Origin: Actinomycetes bacterium
Lineage (GTDB): Bacteria; Actinomycetota; Acidimicrobiia; Acidimicrobiales; Palsa-688
DNA length: 37,514 nucleotides
Direction: 5' to 3'
Assembly: GCA_021787035.1 (NCBI GenBank)
Contig: JAJYMM010000072.1
Location: 1-37,514, forward strand
A program made the position numbers and the translations under genes. This document shows positions 24,001-32,479 of the stretch, one piece after another (position 1 is the stretch's first letter; each line of letters begins with the position of its first letter). The notes under the pieces are model-generated. The model did not search any database and had not been told where the DNA came from. It saw only the letters and a list, made by a program, of their open reading frames with translations.

Positions 24001-24560
24001 ACCTCGCGAGCGCCGGCACCGTTTTCTTCTCGGTCGCGGACAGGGACAAGCCGGCGAGCCTCGATGTGGCCCGGAGGTTCGTGAACGCCGGCTTCGCCAT
24101 CGCGGCCACGGAAGGCACGGCGGCATACCTGGAGCAAGCCGGCATCCCCGTGGCGACCTCCGTCGCGAAAGTGACTGCGCCCGACGGGGCCGCGGACGTG
24201 CGCCGCTACGAGGAGTCGCCTGGGCGGCGCGCCGGGGAGCCAATGGATGCCGGGGAGCCAATGGATGCCGGGGAGCCAATGGATGCCGGGGAGCCAATGG
24301 ATGCGGTGGAGCTCATACGTTCGGGGAAGGTGCAGCTTGTGGTGAACACGCCCCGAGGCCGCGGCCCTCGCGCGGACGGGGCGTACATCCGCCAAGCTGC
24401 GCGCCAGTACAAGGTGCCGTTGCTCACCACGGTGGCGGCGGCCCGGGCCGCCGCGGCCGGCGTCGAAGAGCGCGCCGGGCGGCCCTTTACGGTGAAGGCG
24501 CTCCAGGAGCACCACGGCCGGCCGGGCAGGGCCGGCGCCGGCGAGCGCGGGCACCAATGA
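21051..24560 (+). CDS. carB: Carbamoyl-phosphate synthase large chain with two inserted low-complexity segments
   Basis: Makes carbamoyl phosphate from bicarbonate, ammonia and two ATP. The two homologous halves are clear: [20 protein letters not shown] with YILGGGGTG in the first, and [20 protein letters not shown] with YVLGGRAME in the second, each with its EMNPRVSRS or EANPRASRT metal-site motif. A methylglyoxal-synthase-like allosteric domain follows from about residue 1000. At 1169 residues it is 60-100 longer than usual. One insertion (about 848-879, Gly/Pro-rich) lies just before [13 protein letters not shown] in the second ATP-grasp domain. The other (1061-1084) is four AGEPMD repeats in the allosteric domain, directly before the [15 protein letters not shown] ligand-binding region. 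The stop overlaps pyrD (ATGA). Confidence 0.97.
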   Translation: MPRRDDISSVLVIGSGPIVIGQASEFDYSGTQACRALSAEGYRVILVNSNPATIMTDPEVADRTYIEPLVPEILESVVARERPDALLPTLGGQTGLNLAMALSEAGVLERYGVEMIGAKASAIATAEDRGLFRSAMKEIGLAVPDSGFANNLAEALEIGERIGFPVIVRPSYILGGGGTGIAGNSRELEQIASAGLDASPIREILIERSIAGWKEYELEVMRDRADNCVVICSIENFDPMGVHTGDSITVAPAQTLSDAEYQEMRDAAFACIRRIGVETGGSNIQFAVDPSCGDMVVIEMNPRVSRSSALASKATGFPIAKIAARLAVGYRLDEITNDITGKTPASFEPTIDYVVTKVPRWAFEKFPGVPDVLGTRMQSVGESMAIGRSFPESLQKALRSLETGRAGLNCDPAERLYDELPDEELVARASVATPDRPFHLEAALRRGVPAERLHAESGVDPWFLDQIGLIGAERARLAALGRPGSLSRRDWRRAKRLGFSDAQLAYLWGTSEAEVRASRLGEGVAATFKTVDTCAAEFAARTPYHYSTYEDESEVRPASRPSVVILGSGPNRIGQGVEFDYCCVQASFALHDAGFDTVMVNCNPETVSTDYDTSDRLYFSPVTAEDTADVLDVEAASGRLAGVIVGLGGQTPLKLSSVIDPKLVLGTSPASIDLAEDRERWNGLCERLGIPQAPGGTATSAEEAVAIAGKVGYPVLVRPSYVLGGRAMEIVYGDEDLRVAMAAMGVAGSLGREGGLSAERPVLVDKFLEDAIEVDVDAVRDRAGETLIGGVMEHVEEAGVHSGDSACVVPPPTLGAEVVAVIESHTRAIADALDVVGPLNVQYAVQRANTHGHGPGQGGPPIGPPPLTTSPAGPASASTVFVIEANPRASRTVPFVSKATGVPLAKVAARVMAGATLRELRGEGLLSDPVSGYVSVKEAVLPFDRFPGADSLLGPEMRSTGEVMGIDANFGLAFAKSQLAAGDNLASAGTVFFSVADRDKPASLDVARRFVNAGFAIAATEGTAAYLEQAGIPVATSVAKVTAPDGAADVRRYEESPGRRAGEPMDAGEPMDAGEPMDAGEPMDAVELIRSGKVQLVVNTPRGRGPRADGAYIRQAARQYKVPLLTTVAAARAAAAGVEERAGRPFTVKALQEHHGRPGRAGAGERGHQ
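24231..24302 (+). repeat. Four perfect 18-bp tandem repeats inside carB
   Basis: Four identical copies of GCCGGGGAGCCAATGGAT at 24231, 24249, 24267 and 24285. They encode AGEPMD four times in the MGS-like allosteric domain of CarB. Complete identity across 72 bases, including third codon positions, points to very recent expansion. Confidence 0.97.
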
Positions 24561-25540
24561 AAAGAGGGCACCAACGAAAGGCGGTGCGCAAGCCGGTTGA
24601 CCTGTCGGCCCGAGTCGGCGGGCTCGCCCTGCCCAACCCCGTGATGACGGCCTCGGGGACGGCGGGGCACGGGGCTGAGCTCGGCGACTACTTCGACCTG
24701 TCGTCCCTCGGCGCGGTGGTCGTGAAGTCGCTCTCGGCAGGCCCTTGGGAGGGAAACCCGCCCCCGCGCCTGCTGCCTGCGGCCGCCGGGATGTTGAACA
24801 GCGTCGGTCTGCAGAACCCCGGTGTCGACGCGTGGGCGACGGAACACCTCCCCGCCTTGGCGAAGGCGGGGGCGAGGGTCGTGGTGAGCGTCTGGGCGCG
24901 TTCGCCTGACGGCTACGAGGAGGTCGGCCGGCGTGCTGTTGCCGCCGTCGGGGCCACGCCGGCGGGGCGTTGCATCGTGGCCGTCGAGGCCAACGTCAGC
25001 TGCCCGAACGTCGAGGATCGCGAGCGCATGTTCGCCCACTCCCCGGAAGCGGCGGGCGGGGCTATCGCAGCGCTTGTGAGGGGGTTGGAGGGGAGCGGGT
25101 TACCTCTCTGGGCAAAGCTTTCGCCCAACGTCTCCGACTTGGCCGGGATCGCCGGTGCTGTCCTGGCGGCTGGGGCCACGGGCCTGACGCTTGTCAATAC
25201 TCTCCTCGGGATGGCAGTCGACCCCCTCACGGGCAAGCCGAGGCTCGGGGGTGGTGGAGGTGGCCTGTCGGGGCCGGCGCTTCACCCCGTTGCCGTCCGG
25301 GCCGTCTACGAGTGCCGGCGGGCTTTTCCCTCGGTGCCCATAGTCGGCGTCGGCGGCGTCACGACTGGCTACGACGCTGCCGAGCTTCTCGCGGCGGGGG
25401 CAGACGCCGTGCAGGTGGGAACGGCGACCTTTGCGGACCCGCAGGCCCCGCGAAGGGTGCTCGGGGAGCTCGAGCAATGGTGCGCCGTTCATGGGGTCGA
25501 TCGCGTGGGCGACCTCGGCCGCCGGGGCGTCGAGCGTTGA
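24557..25540 (+). CDS. pyrD: Dihydroorotate dehydrogenase, class 1 (PyrDB-type)
   Basis: Oxidises dihydroorotate to orotate with FMN. The 327-residue cytosolic protein lacks the N-terminal membrane helix of class 2 enzymes. It shows [40 protein letters not shown], the catalytic Cys in [41 protein letters not shown] and the FMN phosphate loop [17 protein letters not shown]. The pattern fits class 1B (NAD-dependent, partner PyrK), yet carB and pyrD overlap by 4 nt, leaving no room for pyrK here. Either PyrK is encoded elsewhere or another electron acceptor is used. Confidence 0.93.
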   Translation: MKRGHQRKAVRKPVDLSARVGGLALPNPVMTASGTAGHGAELGDYFDLSSLGAVVVKSLSAGPWEGNPPPRLLPAAAGMLNSVGLQNPGVDAWATEHLPALAKAGARVVVSVWARSPDGYEEVGRRAVAAVGATPAGRCIVAVEANVSCPNVEDRERMFAHSPEAAGGAIAALVRGLEGSGLPLWAKLSPNVSDLAGIAGAVLAAGATGLTLVNTLLGMAVDPLTGKPRLGGGGGGLSGPALHPVAVRAVYECRRAFPSVPIVGVGGVTTGYDAAELLAAGADAVQVGTATFADPQAPRRVLGELEQWCAVHGVDRVGDLGRRGVER

Positions 25541-25605
25541 GTACCGTTGGCGCAGTGCCTCCCCCAAGCGTGGTCTCTCATAAGTCTCCCGTACCAAGGG
25601 CGCCC

Positions 25606-25695
25606 CTCGTCCCAGTGGACCAGCTCGTCCCAGTGGACCAGCTCGTCCCAGTGGACCAGCTCGTCCCAGTGGACCAGCTCGTCCCAGTGGACCAG
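25606..25695 (+). repeat. Five perfect 18-bp tandem repeats between pyrD and pyrF
   Basis: CTCGTCCCAGTGGACCAG occurs five times without change at 25606, 25624, 25642, 25660 and 25678, with a truncated sixth (CTCGTCCC). The array fills much of the 219-base spacer between the pyrD stop and the pyrF start. Because the 18-bp unit has no stop in any frame, all six frames are open here, but none gives a recognisable protein. One frame is in phase with pyrF but is closed by TGA at 25751-25753. Confidence 0.97.
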
Positions 25696-25759
25696 CTCGT
25701 CCCGGCGGGGCTCGCGCCTGGCCTCTCGTTCGGCGCAGCACCTTGGGAGGTGACAGCAC

Positions 25760-26491
25760 GTGGTCGAGGCTGATGGGACAACAGGTGGCCTGCCCGACGA
25801 GCTGCGCCGGCGGCTCGTGCTGGCCTTGGACTTCGATGACTCTGTCCTGGCCATGCGTTGGGCTTTGAGGATGCGAGGGATCTTTGGCGTGACCAAGGTC
25901 GGGCTCGAGCTTTGGAGCGCGGCCGGTCCGAGCACCGTCGCCGAGCTCGTCGGCCAGGGATTCCACGTTTTTCTAGACCTGAAGCTGGCGGACATACCCA
26001 ACACGACGTACCGGGCCGCAAGGGTGCTCGGCGCTCTTGGCGCCAGGTACCTGACCGTGCACGCGTCGGCCGGGGAGGCGTCGGTCATGGCAGGGGTCGA
26101 GGGCTTCGCCGAGGGTGCCGAGCAAGCCGGGCTGCCGCGTCCCGCCGTGCTTGGAGTAACCGTGCTGACGAGCGAGAAGGAACCGCCGGCCGGGCTGGTG
26201 GCCGAGCGTGCGCGCCTCTGTGCGGAGGCGGGCTGCGGGGGTATCGTCTGCGCTGCGTCCGACCTGGCCGTGGCCAAGCCCGCCGCCCCGTCGCTCCTGA
26301 CCGTGGTCCCGGGCATTCGCCTTGCCGGGGGCAGCACCCATGACCAGGGCCGATCCGCTACTCCTGCGGCGGCGGTGCGTGCTGGTGCCGACCTGCTCGT
26401 GGTCGGCCGCGCTGTCACAGCGGCCGACGACCCCGAGCGTGCGGCGGAAGCAGTGGTAGCGGACCTGCTAGCAGGGCTAGGGCGGAACTGA
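25760..26491 (+). CDS. pyrF: Orotidine 5'-phosphate decarboxylase
   Basis: Decarboxylates OMP to UMP, the last step of the pathway. The GTG start at 25760 has GGGAGGTGA upstream with normal spacing. The 243-residue TIM barrel shows ALDFDD (Asp24), VTKVGLEL (Lys46), the catalytic tetrad segment DLKLADIPNT (Asp73, Lys75, Asp78) and VVPGIRLAGG ... DLLVVGRAVTAADDP for phosphate binding. The usual His or other residue before the second Asp of the DxKxxD motif is Ala here, a minor change. The gene is separated from pyrD by the repeat spacer. The pyrE step is not encoded in the window. Confidence 0.96.
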   Translation: MVEADGTTGGLPDELRRRLVLALDFDDSVLAMRWALRMRGIFGVTKVGLELWSAAGPSTVAELVGQGFHVFLDLKLADIPNTTYRAARVLGALGARYLTVHASAGEASVMAGVEGFAEGAEQAGLPRPAVLGVTVLTSEKEPPAGLVAERARLCAEAGCGGIVCAASDLAVAKPAAPSLLTVVPGIRLAGGSTHDQGRSATPAAAVRAGADLLVVGRAVTAADDPERAAEAVVADLLAGLGRN

Positions 26492-26558
26492 GGACGGGTG
26501 CCGGCTTGGTGCCCGTGCATGGCCACATCGCCTCTCAGGACGCGCTAGGGTGCCCTCC

Positions 26559-26873
26559 ATGCCTTTGCCGCCCGCTCTTTCCGCAGATCAAAGACAGGCT
26601 GCCCTCGAGAAGGCCGCTGCTGTCCGCAAGCAGCGCGCCGAGCTCAAGGACCGTCTCAAGATGGGTTCCGTGTCCCTGAAGGAACTGCTCGACCAAGGGC
26701 AGAGGGACGAGGTCATCGGCAAGATGAAGGTTCTGACCGTGCTTGAGAGCCTCCCGGGCCTCGGCAAGGTCAAGGCACGCAGGGCTCTGGACGAGGTGGG
26801 AATCTCAGATACAAGGCGCGTCCAAGGCCTCGGTGAGCAACAGCGGCGCAAGCTGCTCGAAAAGCTGGGCTGA
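26559..26873 (+). CDS. mihF: Actinobacterial integration host factor (mIHF)
   Basis: A 104-residue nucleoid-associated DNA-binding protein of the actinobacterial IHF family, unrelated to IHF of proteobacteria. ATG 26559 gives the typical beginning MPLPPALSADQRQAALEKAA; GTG 26550 would add three residues. The sequence continues with VRKQRAELKDRLKMGSVSL, IGKMKVLTVLESLPGLGKVK (helix-two-turn-helix, the DNA-contacting part) and ISDTRRVQGLGEQQRRKLLE. The position directly upstream of gmk and rpoZ is the conserved one in Actinobacteria and is among the best taxonomic indicators in the window. Confidence 0.96.
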   Translation: MPLPPALSADQRQAALEKAAAVRKQRAELKDRLKMGSVSLKELLDQGQRDEVIGKMKVLTVLESLPGLGKVKARRALDEVGISDTRRVQGLGEQQRRKLLEKLG

Positions 26874-27039
26874 GAGCGGTCCTGGAGGTACCCGGGCCGG
26901 CGTGCCGCTGGCGCGCGCGGCCGACGAGGGCCGGCTTTTGCCTGACTCCAGTGGGGACGGTCTCCCGGAGCGGACGAGGGGAGCGCGGGCTGGCGAGGGT
27001 TCTCACGCAAGGACTCGCCGGGGGGCGAGGAGAGCGGCG

Positions 27040-27669
27040 GTGGGTGCTCGCGAAGTGAGCGAGCCGCTCGTTTTTGTGGTTCTCGGCGCTGGTGGCGTCG
27101 GCAAGGGGACGCTCGTCGGACGCTTGCTTGAGCTGCGCCGGAACTTGTGGCTGTCGCGTTCGTGGACCACACGGCCACGACGTCCAAACGAGCCGACCGA
27201 CGCATACGTCTTCACCGACCCCGAGACCTTCCTCGCGAAGGTCGCAGCTGGCGGTTTCGTCGAATGGACGAAGTTCGCTGCCAATGGGCAGTTCTATGGG
27301 ACGCCGACCCTCGCTGCTCCTGACGGCGACGACATCGTGCTCGAAATAGAAGTGCAGGGTGCCAAGCAAGTGAAGGCGGCTTACCCCGACGCCGTCCTCG
27401 TCCTCGTCTCGCCGCCGTCCAGGGAGGTCCAGGCGCAGCGTCTTCGCGCGAGAGGGGACGACGAACGTGACGTCCTTCGCCGTCTTGAGGTCGGCGAGCA
27501 GGAGGAGCGCGAGGGGCGTGCCATGGCTACCCACGTCGTGGTGAACGACGACCTAGAAAGGGCTGCGAGGGAGCTTGCCGGTATAGTGGACACTTACCGT
27601 GGCCTGCGCGAGCGCGCTTCTGCAGGTGCGGTAACCGTGGGCGACAGCGGAAACGAAAACGAGCGATAG
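27040..27669 (+). CDS. gmk: Guanylate kinase
   Basis: Phosphorylates GMP (and dGMP) with ATP. I chose GTG 27040 because GAGGAGAG lies 5 nt upstream; GTG 27055 is an alternative, and both precede the P-loop. The loop reads LGAGGVGKGT where most enzymes have GPSGxGKxT. GMP-binding residues are recognisable in LSRSWTTRPRRPNEPTDAY, followed by GGFVEWTKFAANGQFYGTP and VLEIEVQGAKQVKAAYPDAV. The lid (RLRARGDDERDVLRRLE) and the VVNDDLERAARELAGIV end are normal. Length is 209 residues. The lone P-loop change does not touch the essential Gly, Lys and Thr. Confidence 0.95.
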   Translation: MGAREVSEPLVFVVLGAGGVGKGTLVGRLLELRRNLWLSRSWTTRPRRPNEPTDAYVFTDPETFLAKVAAGGFVEWTKFAANGQFYGTPTLAAPDGDDIVLEIEVQGAKQVKAAYPDAVLVLVSPPSREVQAQRLRARGDDERDVLRRLEVGEQEEREGRAMATHVVVNDDLERAARELAGIVDTYRGLRERASAGAVTVGDSGNENER

Positions 27670-27681
27670 GAGAGCCAGCAC

Positions 27682-27960
27682 TTGGCAGAGTTCAAGCCGA
27701 CGATGATGGACCCGCCGATAGAGTCCCTGCTCGACAAGGTTGACTCCAAGTTCACCCTCGTCTCCCTCTCCGCAAGGCGAGGGCGGGAGGTCAACTCTTA
27801 CTTCAACCAGCTGGGTGAGGGACTTGGCTCTATCGTCCCGCCGCAGGTGACCTCGATCTCCCGCAAGCCGCTGTCCATCGCGCTCGAAGAGATCGCCGCC
27901 GGCAAGATCACTTACCACCGAGTGGACGAGAAGGCCGCGGAGGAAGCGCCAGCGGTCTAG
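27682..27960 (+). CDS. rpoZ: RNA polymerase omega subunit
   Basis: A 92-residue small subunit that helps assemble RNA polymerase by holding the beta-prime C-terminus. TTG 27682 has AGGAG 9 nt upstream. The family pattern is MDPPIESLLDKVDSKFTLVS, SARRGREVNSYFNQLGEG and the RKPLSIALEEIAAGKITYHR block. It follows gmk by 12 nt, the usual arrangement, and precedes coaBC. Confidence 0.96.
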   Translation: MAEFKPTMMDPPIESLLDKVDSKFTLVSLSARRGREVNSYFNQLGEGLGSIVPPQVTSISRKPLSIALEEIAAGKITYHRVDEKAAEEAPAV

Positions 27961-28032
27961 GGGGACCGCTCGGCCTGGTCGGGTGGCTCGACTAGCCGGG
28001 GCCCCCTACTCGGGGCGTTGTAGCCTTCGAGC

Positions 28033-29373
28033 ATGACCGGCCCCGCTGCAGACGCGAACGTTGCGCTCAGCGGCAAGACCGTCGTGCTCGGCGTCTGCGG
28101 GGGGATAGCGGCCTACAAGGCGGTCGAAGTGTGCCGGCGGCTCTCAGACGCCGGTGCCCTGGTCCTTCCGGTCCTGACGCGAGCGGCAACGCGCTTCGTC
28201 GGGCCCCTTACCTTTAGCGCCCTTGCCAGCGAGCCGGCCCGAGTGGCGCTGTTCCCTGGCGATGCTGGTGCCGGGGTAGGCGCGGGCGACCCGGTGCCGC
28301 ACATAGCCCTCGCCAGGAGGGCGGACCTCGTCGTCATCGCCCCGGCGACGGCTCGGCTGATCGGGAGCTACGCGTGTGGCATCTCTTCCGACCTGCTCAC
28401 GGCGACGCTCCTTGCCACGAGGGCGCCCGTGCTGCTCTGCCCAGCCATGCACGCCGAGATGTGGGAGCACTCAGCCGTCCAAGACAACGTCGCGCTACTG
28501 CGCCGGCGGGGCGCCTCGGTGCTCGAGCCCGACGAAGGGCGCCTGGCCGGTGGCGACATGGGCAAGGGCCGTCTCCCTGCGCCAGAGGCCATCGTCGCTG
28601 CGGCGGAGGGCCTGCTCGGGGCCTCACGGCGCGGCCCGCTCGCCGGCGCGAGGGCGGTCGTCAGCGCCGGCGGTACCCGCGAGCCGATCGACCCGGTGCG
28701 CTACATAGGCAACAGGAGCTCCGGCAAGCAGGGGTACGAGGTCGCTGCCGAGCTGCTCCGACGGGGAGCGCAAGTAACCCTGGTCAGCTCGGCCTCGCTG
28801 GCGGCGCCTCCTGGGGCGACGCTCGTCGAGGTCGAGACTGCTGGCGAGATGGCGGAGGCGGTCCTCGGTGCGGCGAGCGACGCCGACGTGGTGGTGATGG
28901 CAGCGGCAGTTGCCGATTACCGGCCCGCGGCGGCTGCCGGGCGGAAGCTGAAGAAGTCGGCGGGCCCACTTTCAGTCGAGCTCGTGCCGACCATGGACAT
29001 CCTCTCCGAGCTCGGGTCGCGCAGGCGACCGGGACAGGTGCTCGTCGGCTTTGCGGCCGAGACGGCGCGCGGCGCCGAGCTCGCGGAGCTGGGCCGGGCA
29101 AAGCTGGAGGCGAAGGGTTCCGACCTGATCGTGGCCAACGAGGTGGGACGGCCAGGCGCCGGCTTCGGTTCTGAGTACTCGAGCGCCTTCATCGTGTCGC
29201 GTGAGCGGTCCGTCGAGGTCGGCCTGGTGGCCAAGCGCTCCCTCGCAAGGAACCTGGCCGACGCCATAGAGGGGGCCCTCGCCGCCAACCGGCCACCGCA
29301 GCTGCAAAACTCTAAGACGGCGCTCATCACTACCGAGCCGACGACAAGCCTTAAAAAGGAGCCTGCAACTTGA
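28033..29373 (+). CDS. coaBC: Phosphopantothenoylcysteine decarboxylase / phosphopantothenate-cysteine ligase
   Basis: Bifunctional coenzyme A synthesis enzyme: the C-terminal half joins cysteine to 4'-phosphopantothenate and the N-terminal flavoprotein half decarboxylates the product. The 446-residue protein shows [14 protein letters not shown], the catalytic His90 ([18 protein letters not shown]), CGISSDLLT, and PAMHAEMW at 137-144. His replaces the Asn of the classic PxMNxxMW motif, as is normal in Actinobacteria. The ligase half has [33 protein letters not shown] and GFAAET. A Gly/Ala-rich stretch (75-88) is a small extra loop. The stop overlaps the metK TTG start (TTGA). Confidence 0.97.
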   Translation: MTGPAADANVALSGKTVVLGVCGGIAAYKAVEVCRRLSDAGALVLPVLTRAATRFVGPLTFSALASEPARVALFPGDAGAGVGAGDPVPHIALARRADLVVIAPATARLIGSYACGISSDLLTATLLATRAPVLLCPAMHAEMWEHSAVQDNVALLRRRGASVLEPDEGRLAGGDMGKGRLPAPEAIVAAAEGLLGASRRGPLAGARAVVSAGGTREPIDPVRYIGNRSSGKQGYEVAAELLRRGAQVTLVSSASLAAPPGATLVEVETAGEMAEAVLGAASDADVVVMAAAVADYRPAAAAGRKLKKSAGPLSVELVPTMDILSELGSRRRPGQVLVGFAAETARGAELAELGRAKLEAKGSDLIVANEVGRPGAGFGSEYSSAFIVSRERSVEVGLVAKRSLARNLADAIEGALAANRPPQLQNSKTALITTEPTTSLKKEPAT

Positions 29374-30563
29374 GACGCTGGGTTTTCACCTCCGAATCGG
29401 TGACCGAGGGCCACCCCGACAAGATGGCCGACCAGATATCAGACGCCATCCTGGACGCCATCTTGGGCCAGGACCCCTTTGCGCGCGTCGCCTGCGAGGC
29501 GCTCCTCACGACCGGGTTGGTAGTCGTGGCCGGGGAGATCACGACCGAGGCGTACGTCGAGATCCCCCAGATCGTGAGGGAGGTTGTCTCATCGATCGGT
29601 TACACCAGCTCGGACGTGGGCTTCGACGGGCTCACCTGCGGGGTGTCGGTGTCTATCGGGCAGCAGTCCGAGGACATAGCGATGGGGGTGGACAACGCCT
29701 ACGAGGTGCGCCAAGGCGTGTCGGGTGAAGACGCCCTCTTCGGTCAGGGCGCCGGCGACCAGGGGATGATGTTCGGTTACGCGTGCGACGAGACCGAAGA
29801 CTTGATGCCCGTGCCGATCTGGCTCGCCCACCGTCTCGCCCAGCGCTTGGCCCAGGTGCGCAAGGTTGGCCTGATGCCCTACCTCCGCCCCGACGGCAAG
29901 ACGCAGGTGACCTTCGAGTACGAAGACGGCCGGCCCGTCCGTCTCCAGACGGTGCTTGTCTCCACCCAGCACCGGGCCGACGTCGACTTGGAGACCCTTC
30001 TCAAGCCCGACCTGCGCGACCACGTTGTCACGCCGATAGTCCCTCCCGAGTACGCAGACGATGGCTACCTGATCATGTCCAACCCGACTGGCCGTTTCGA
30101 GCACGGCGGCCCGAGCGCGGACACGGGTCTCACCGGGAGGAAGATAATCGTCGATACCTACGGGGGGGCGGCCCGCCACGGCGGGGGCGCGTTCTCGGGC
30201 AAAGACCCCTCCAAGGTCGACCGCTCCGGCGCTTACGCGGCCCGGTGGGTGGCCAAGCACATAGTTGCCTCCGGGGCAGCCACGCGTTGCGAGGTGCAAG
30301 TTGCCTACGCGATCGGCGTCGCCCGGCCTGTGTCGCTCATGATCGACCTCTTCGGCACCGAGCGGGTCGACCCGGCTCGGATCGAAAAGGCGGTAGACGA
30401 GGTCTTCGATCTCCGTCCTGCGGCCATAATTAGGGATCTCGACCTGCGCCGCCCCATATACCGGCGCACGGCGGCGTACGGGCACTTCGGCCGTCCCGAC
30501 AAGGAGCTCACCTGGGAGGTGACCAGCCGGTTGGCCGAGTTCAAGCAGGCGGTTGGGCTCTAG
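29370..30563 (+). CDS. metK: S-adenosylmethionine synthetase
   Basis: Makes S-adenosylmethionine from methionine and ATP. The 397-residue protein begins at TTG 29370, with AAGGAG 8 nt upstream, and shares TTGA with the coaBC stop. Hallmarks are [20 protein letters not shown] with His15 and Asp17, [16 protein letters not shown], the [12 protein letters not shown] signature, the [16 protein letters not shown] signature and the [10 protein letters not shown] end. No SAM-responsive riboswitch is possible in this tight junction. A hairpin overlaps its stop codon. Confidence 0.98.
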   Translation: MRRWVFTSESVTEGHPDKMADQISDAILDAILGQDPFARVACEALLTTGLVVVAGEITTEAYVEIPQIVREVVSSIGYTSSDVGFDGLTCGVSVSIGQQSEDIAMGVDNAYEVRQGVSGEDALFGQGAGDQGMMFGYACDETEDLMPVPIWLAHRLAQRLAQVRKVGLMPYLRPDGKTQVTFEYEDGRPVRLQTVLVSTQHRADVDLETLLKPDLRDHVVTPIVPPEYADDGYLIMSNPTGRFEHGGPSADTGLTGRKIIVDTYGGAARHGGGAFSGKDPSKVDRSGAYAARWVAKHIVASGAATRCEVQVAYAIGVARPVSLMIDLFGTERVDPARIEKAVDEVFDLRPAAIIRDLDLRRPIYRRTAAYGHFGRPDKELTWEVTSRLAEFKQAVGL

Positions 30564-30577
30564 GGGAAAAAGAGCCC
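30555..30577 (+). terminator. Possible hairpin terminator at the end of metK
   Basis: GGGCTCT (30555-30561) pairs perfectly with AGAGCCC (30571-30577) around a 9-nt A-rich loop. The left arm overlaps the metK stop codon. No T-run follows (the next bases are CCGGGGGCCC), so at best it is a weak or Rho-assisted stop, and it may instead modulate read-through into priA. Confidence 0.3.
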
Positions 30578-30604
30578 CCGGGGGCCCAGCCCGCTCGTTG
30601 CCGG

Positions 30605-32476
30605 TTGTTGGTTTTGGGCGCGCCTCCACCTAGCCAGGCTTCACAGGAGCCGGTCCTGGTCGCCAGGGTCTTGCCCGACGTAGCCGGCTTCGACAAGGAG
30701 CTCGACTACTCGGTCCCCGCGCAAATGGCAGGGGAACTGCGCCCGGGCTCGGTCGTCCGCGTCCCCTTGCGGGGACGAAAGGTTCGCGGCTGGGTGCTCG
30801 CGTTCCCGGTAGAGGCACCACCTGGCCTGGGGCTCCGGCCGCTCGCCAAGGTGAGCGGTTGGGGCCCGGAGCCGGCACTCATCGACCTCGCGTCTTGGGC
30901 GGCATGGTGGTGGGCGGGCCGCAGGCGCTCGCTCCTCGTCACCGCCTCGGCCCAGGTCGCGGTGAGAGCGCTACCGGCGCCGGCTCTTGGCCACAACCCG
31001 GCTGGAGGCCGAGCCTTAGCGCCGGCCACAGCCGACGGTGCAGGCAGGACCGTTACGGGACCAGGGGAGCGTAGCGGTCGTCGAACTGGGGCCGACCTGT
31101 TTGCTCAGGCTTGGCGTGCGGGTGGCGCGGGGGCACAGGTACTAAGGCTCCCGCCCGCGGCGAGCGCGATGGAGCTCGTCTTGGCGGCGGCGGAGCGCGG
31201 GCCAGTGCTGGTGCTCGTCCCGACCACAGCGCGTGCTGAGTCCGGCGCCGCTCTCCTGCGGGCCAGGGGGGTGGGCGTCGCGCTGCTGCCGCAGGAGTGG
31301 GCACAGGCGCGCGCCGGGGCGCGGGTCGTGATCGGCTCGCGTGGGGCAGCGTGGGGGCCGTGCCCGGGGATGGTTTCGGTCGTTGTGCTGGATGCCCACG
31401 ACGAGGCCTACGTCCAGGGGCAATCGCCGGCGTGGGGAGCCGCGGCGGTCGCGGCCGAGCGCGCCTTACGTTCAGGTGCCCCATGTCTCTGGGTCACCCC
31501 CTGTCCCACTCTCGAACTTTTGGCCGCGGCAAGCCACACGCACCTCCCGAGCCGCGACGAGGAACGCGCGGGCTGGGCTGCCCTCCAGGTCGTCGACCGG
31601 CGCCGGGAGGACCCTCGTTCCGGCCTCTTTTCCAGGCAGCTCGTCGCGCTTCTTCGCGGGGGCGGTCGCGTGGCATGCGTGCTCAACCGCAAGGGCCGGG
31701 CACAGTTGGTCGGCTGCGGGGCATGCGGGGAGCTCGCCACGTGCGAGCGCTGTGGCTCCGCCGTGGCGATGACCGGCGGCACGGACGCGACGGGGGAGCT
31801 CCTAGAGTGCCGCCATTGCGGGGAGGTGCGGCCCGTCGTCTGCGCCAGGTGTGGTTCCACGGCTCTCCGGGCGCTCCGCCTCGGGGTCGCTGGCGTGCGA
31901 GGCCAGCTGGAAGCGCTCGCTGGGCGCCCTGTCGGCGAGGTGTCGGCGGGCAGCGGCCCTTTGCCCGACGCGCCTGTAGTGGTCGGGACCGAGACCATCC
32001 TTTACCGGGAAGCCGAGCTGCAAAGCGCCGGCGGCGCCGCTGCCATCGCCTTCTTGGACTTCGACCAGGAACTGCTCGCGCCGCGCTACCGCGCCGGCGA
32101 AGAGGCCCTTGCGCTCTTGGCCCGTGCTTCCCGCCTCGTCGGGGGGCGAGCGGGGCGCGTGCTCGTCCAGACCCGAACTCCGTCTCACCCGGTCCTAAAA
32201 GCAGCGCTCCTAGCCGACCCAGGCCGCCTCGCAGAGGCCGAGGGGCCGGTCCGGCGCCAGCTGCGGCTCCCCCCGTTCTCTGCGCTCGCGCTCCTCTCTG
32301 GTCCAGGCGCGGCCGAGATGGCCGAGTCCCTGGGGGCCGGCGTGGAACGGAGCCAACTGGGAGAGGACCGTTTTGTCGTGCGAGCACCCGACCACGCGTC
32401 GCTCGCCGCAGCTCTCGCCGCGGCCCGCCGGCCGTCCGGGCGGGTCCGCGTGGAGGTGGGGCCGCTGCGGTTTTAG
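30605..32476 (+). CDS. priA: PriA-like primosomal protein without helicase motifs
   Basis: A 623-residue protein of the actinobacterial PriA group, thought to bind stalled replication forks. The start is uncertain; TTG 30605 is the first in-frame option and the conserved part begins at about residue 20 (ARVLPDVAGFDKELDYSVPA, the 3'-DNA-binding domain). The helicase core is degenerate: no Walker A GxGKT is found, and the DEEH box is replaced by LDAHDEAYVQ. The zinc-binding region (about 370-418) keeps eight Cys in CxxC pairs (CGACGELATCERCG, CRHCGEVRPVVCARCG). The C-terminal domain with FLDFDQELLAPRYRAGEEAL and VRRQLRLPPFSALALLSG is intact. It probably acts as a DNA-binding scaffold rather than an ATPase. 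Confidence 0.88.
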   Translation: MLVLGAPPPSQASQEPVLVARVLPDVAGFDKELDYSVPAQMAGELRPGSVVRVPLRGRKVRGWVLAFPVEAPPGLGLRPLAKVSGWGPEPALIDLASWAAWWWAGRRRSLLVTASAQVAVRALPAPALGHNPAGGRALAPATADGAGRTVTGPGERSGRRTGADLFAQAWRAGGAGAQVLRLPPAASAMELVLAAAERGPVLVLVPTTARAESGAALLRARGVGVALLPQEWAQARAGARVVIGSRGAAWGPCPGMVSVVVLDAHDEAYVQGQSPAWGAAAVAAERALRSGAPCLWVTPCPTLELLAAASHTHLPSRDEERAGWAALQVVDRRREDPRSGLFSRQLVALLRGGGRVACVLNRKGRAQLVGCGACGELATCERCGSAVAMTGGTDATGELLECRHCGEVRPVVCARCGSTALRALRLGVAGVRGQLEALAGRPVGEVSAGSGPLPDAPVVVGTETILYREAELQSAGGAAAIAFLDFDQELLAPRYRAGEEALALLARASRLVGGRAGRVLVQTRTPSHPVLKAALLADPGRLAEAEGPVRRQLRLPPFSALALLSGPGAAEMAESLGAGVERSQLGEDRFVVRAPDHASLAAALAAARRPSGRVRVEVGPLRF

Positions 32477-32479
32477 GAG

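Noticed and set aside
25547-25753. Leader peptide gene made of SSQWTS repeats before pyrF
   Set aside because: The 18-bp unit is stop-free in all six frames, so an open frame is expected; the TTG start has no ribosome-binding site.
28441-28464. Loss of the catalytic Asn in the CoaC motif (PAMHAEMW)
   Set aside because: His at this position is the normal state in actinobacterial CoaBC proteins, so it is not a defect.
30605-32476. PriA as a pseudogene because helicase motifs are missing
   Set aside because: The frame is intact, zinc-binding cysteines and terminal domains are conserved, and absence of Walker A is typical of actinobacterial PriA.
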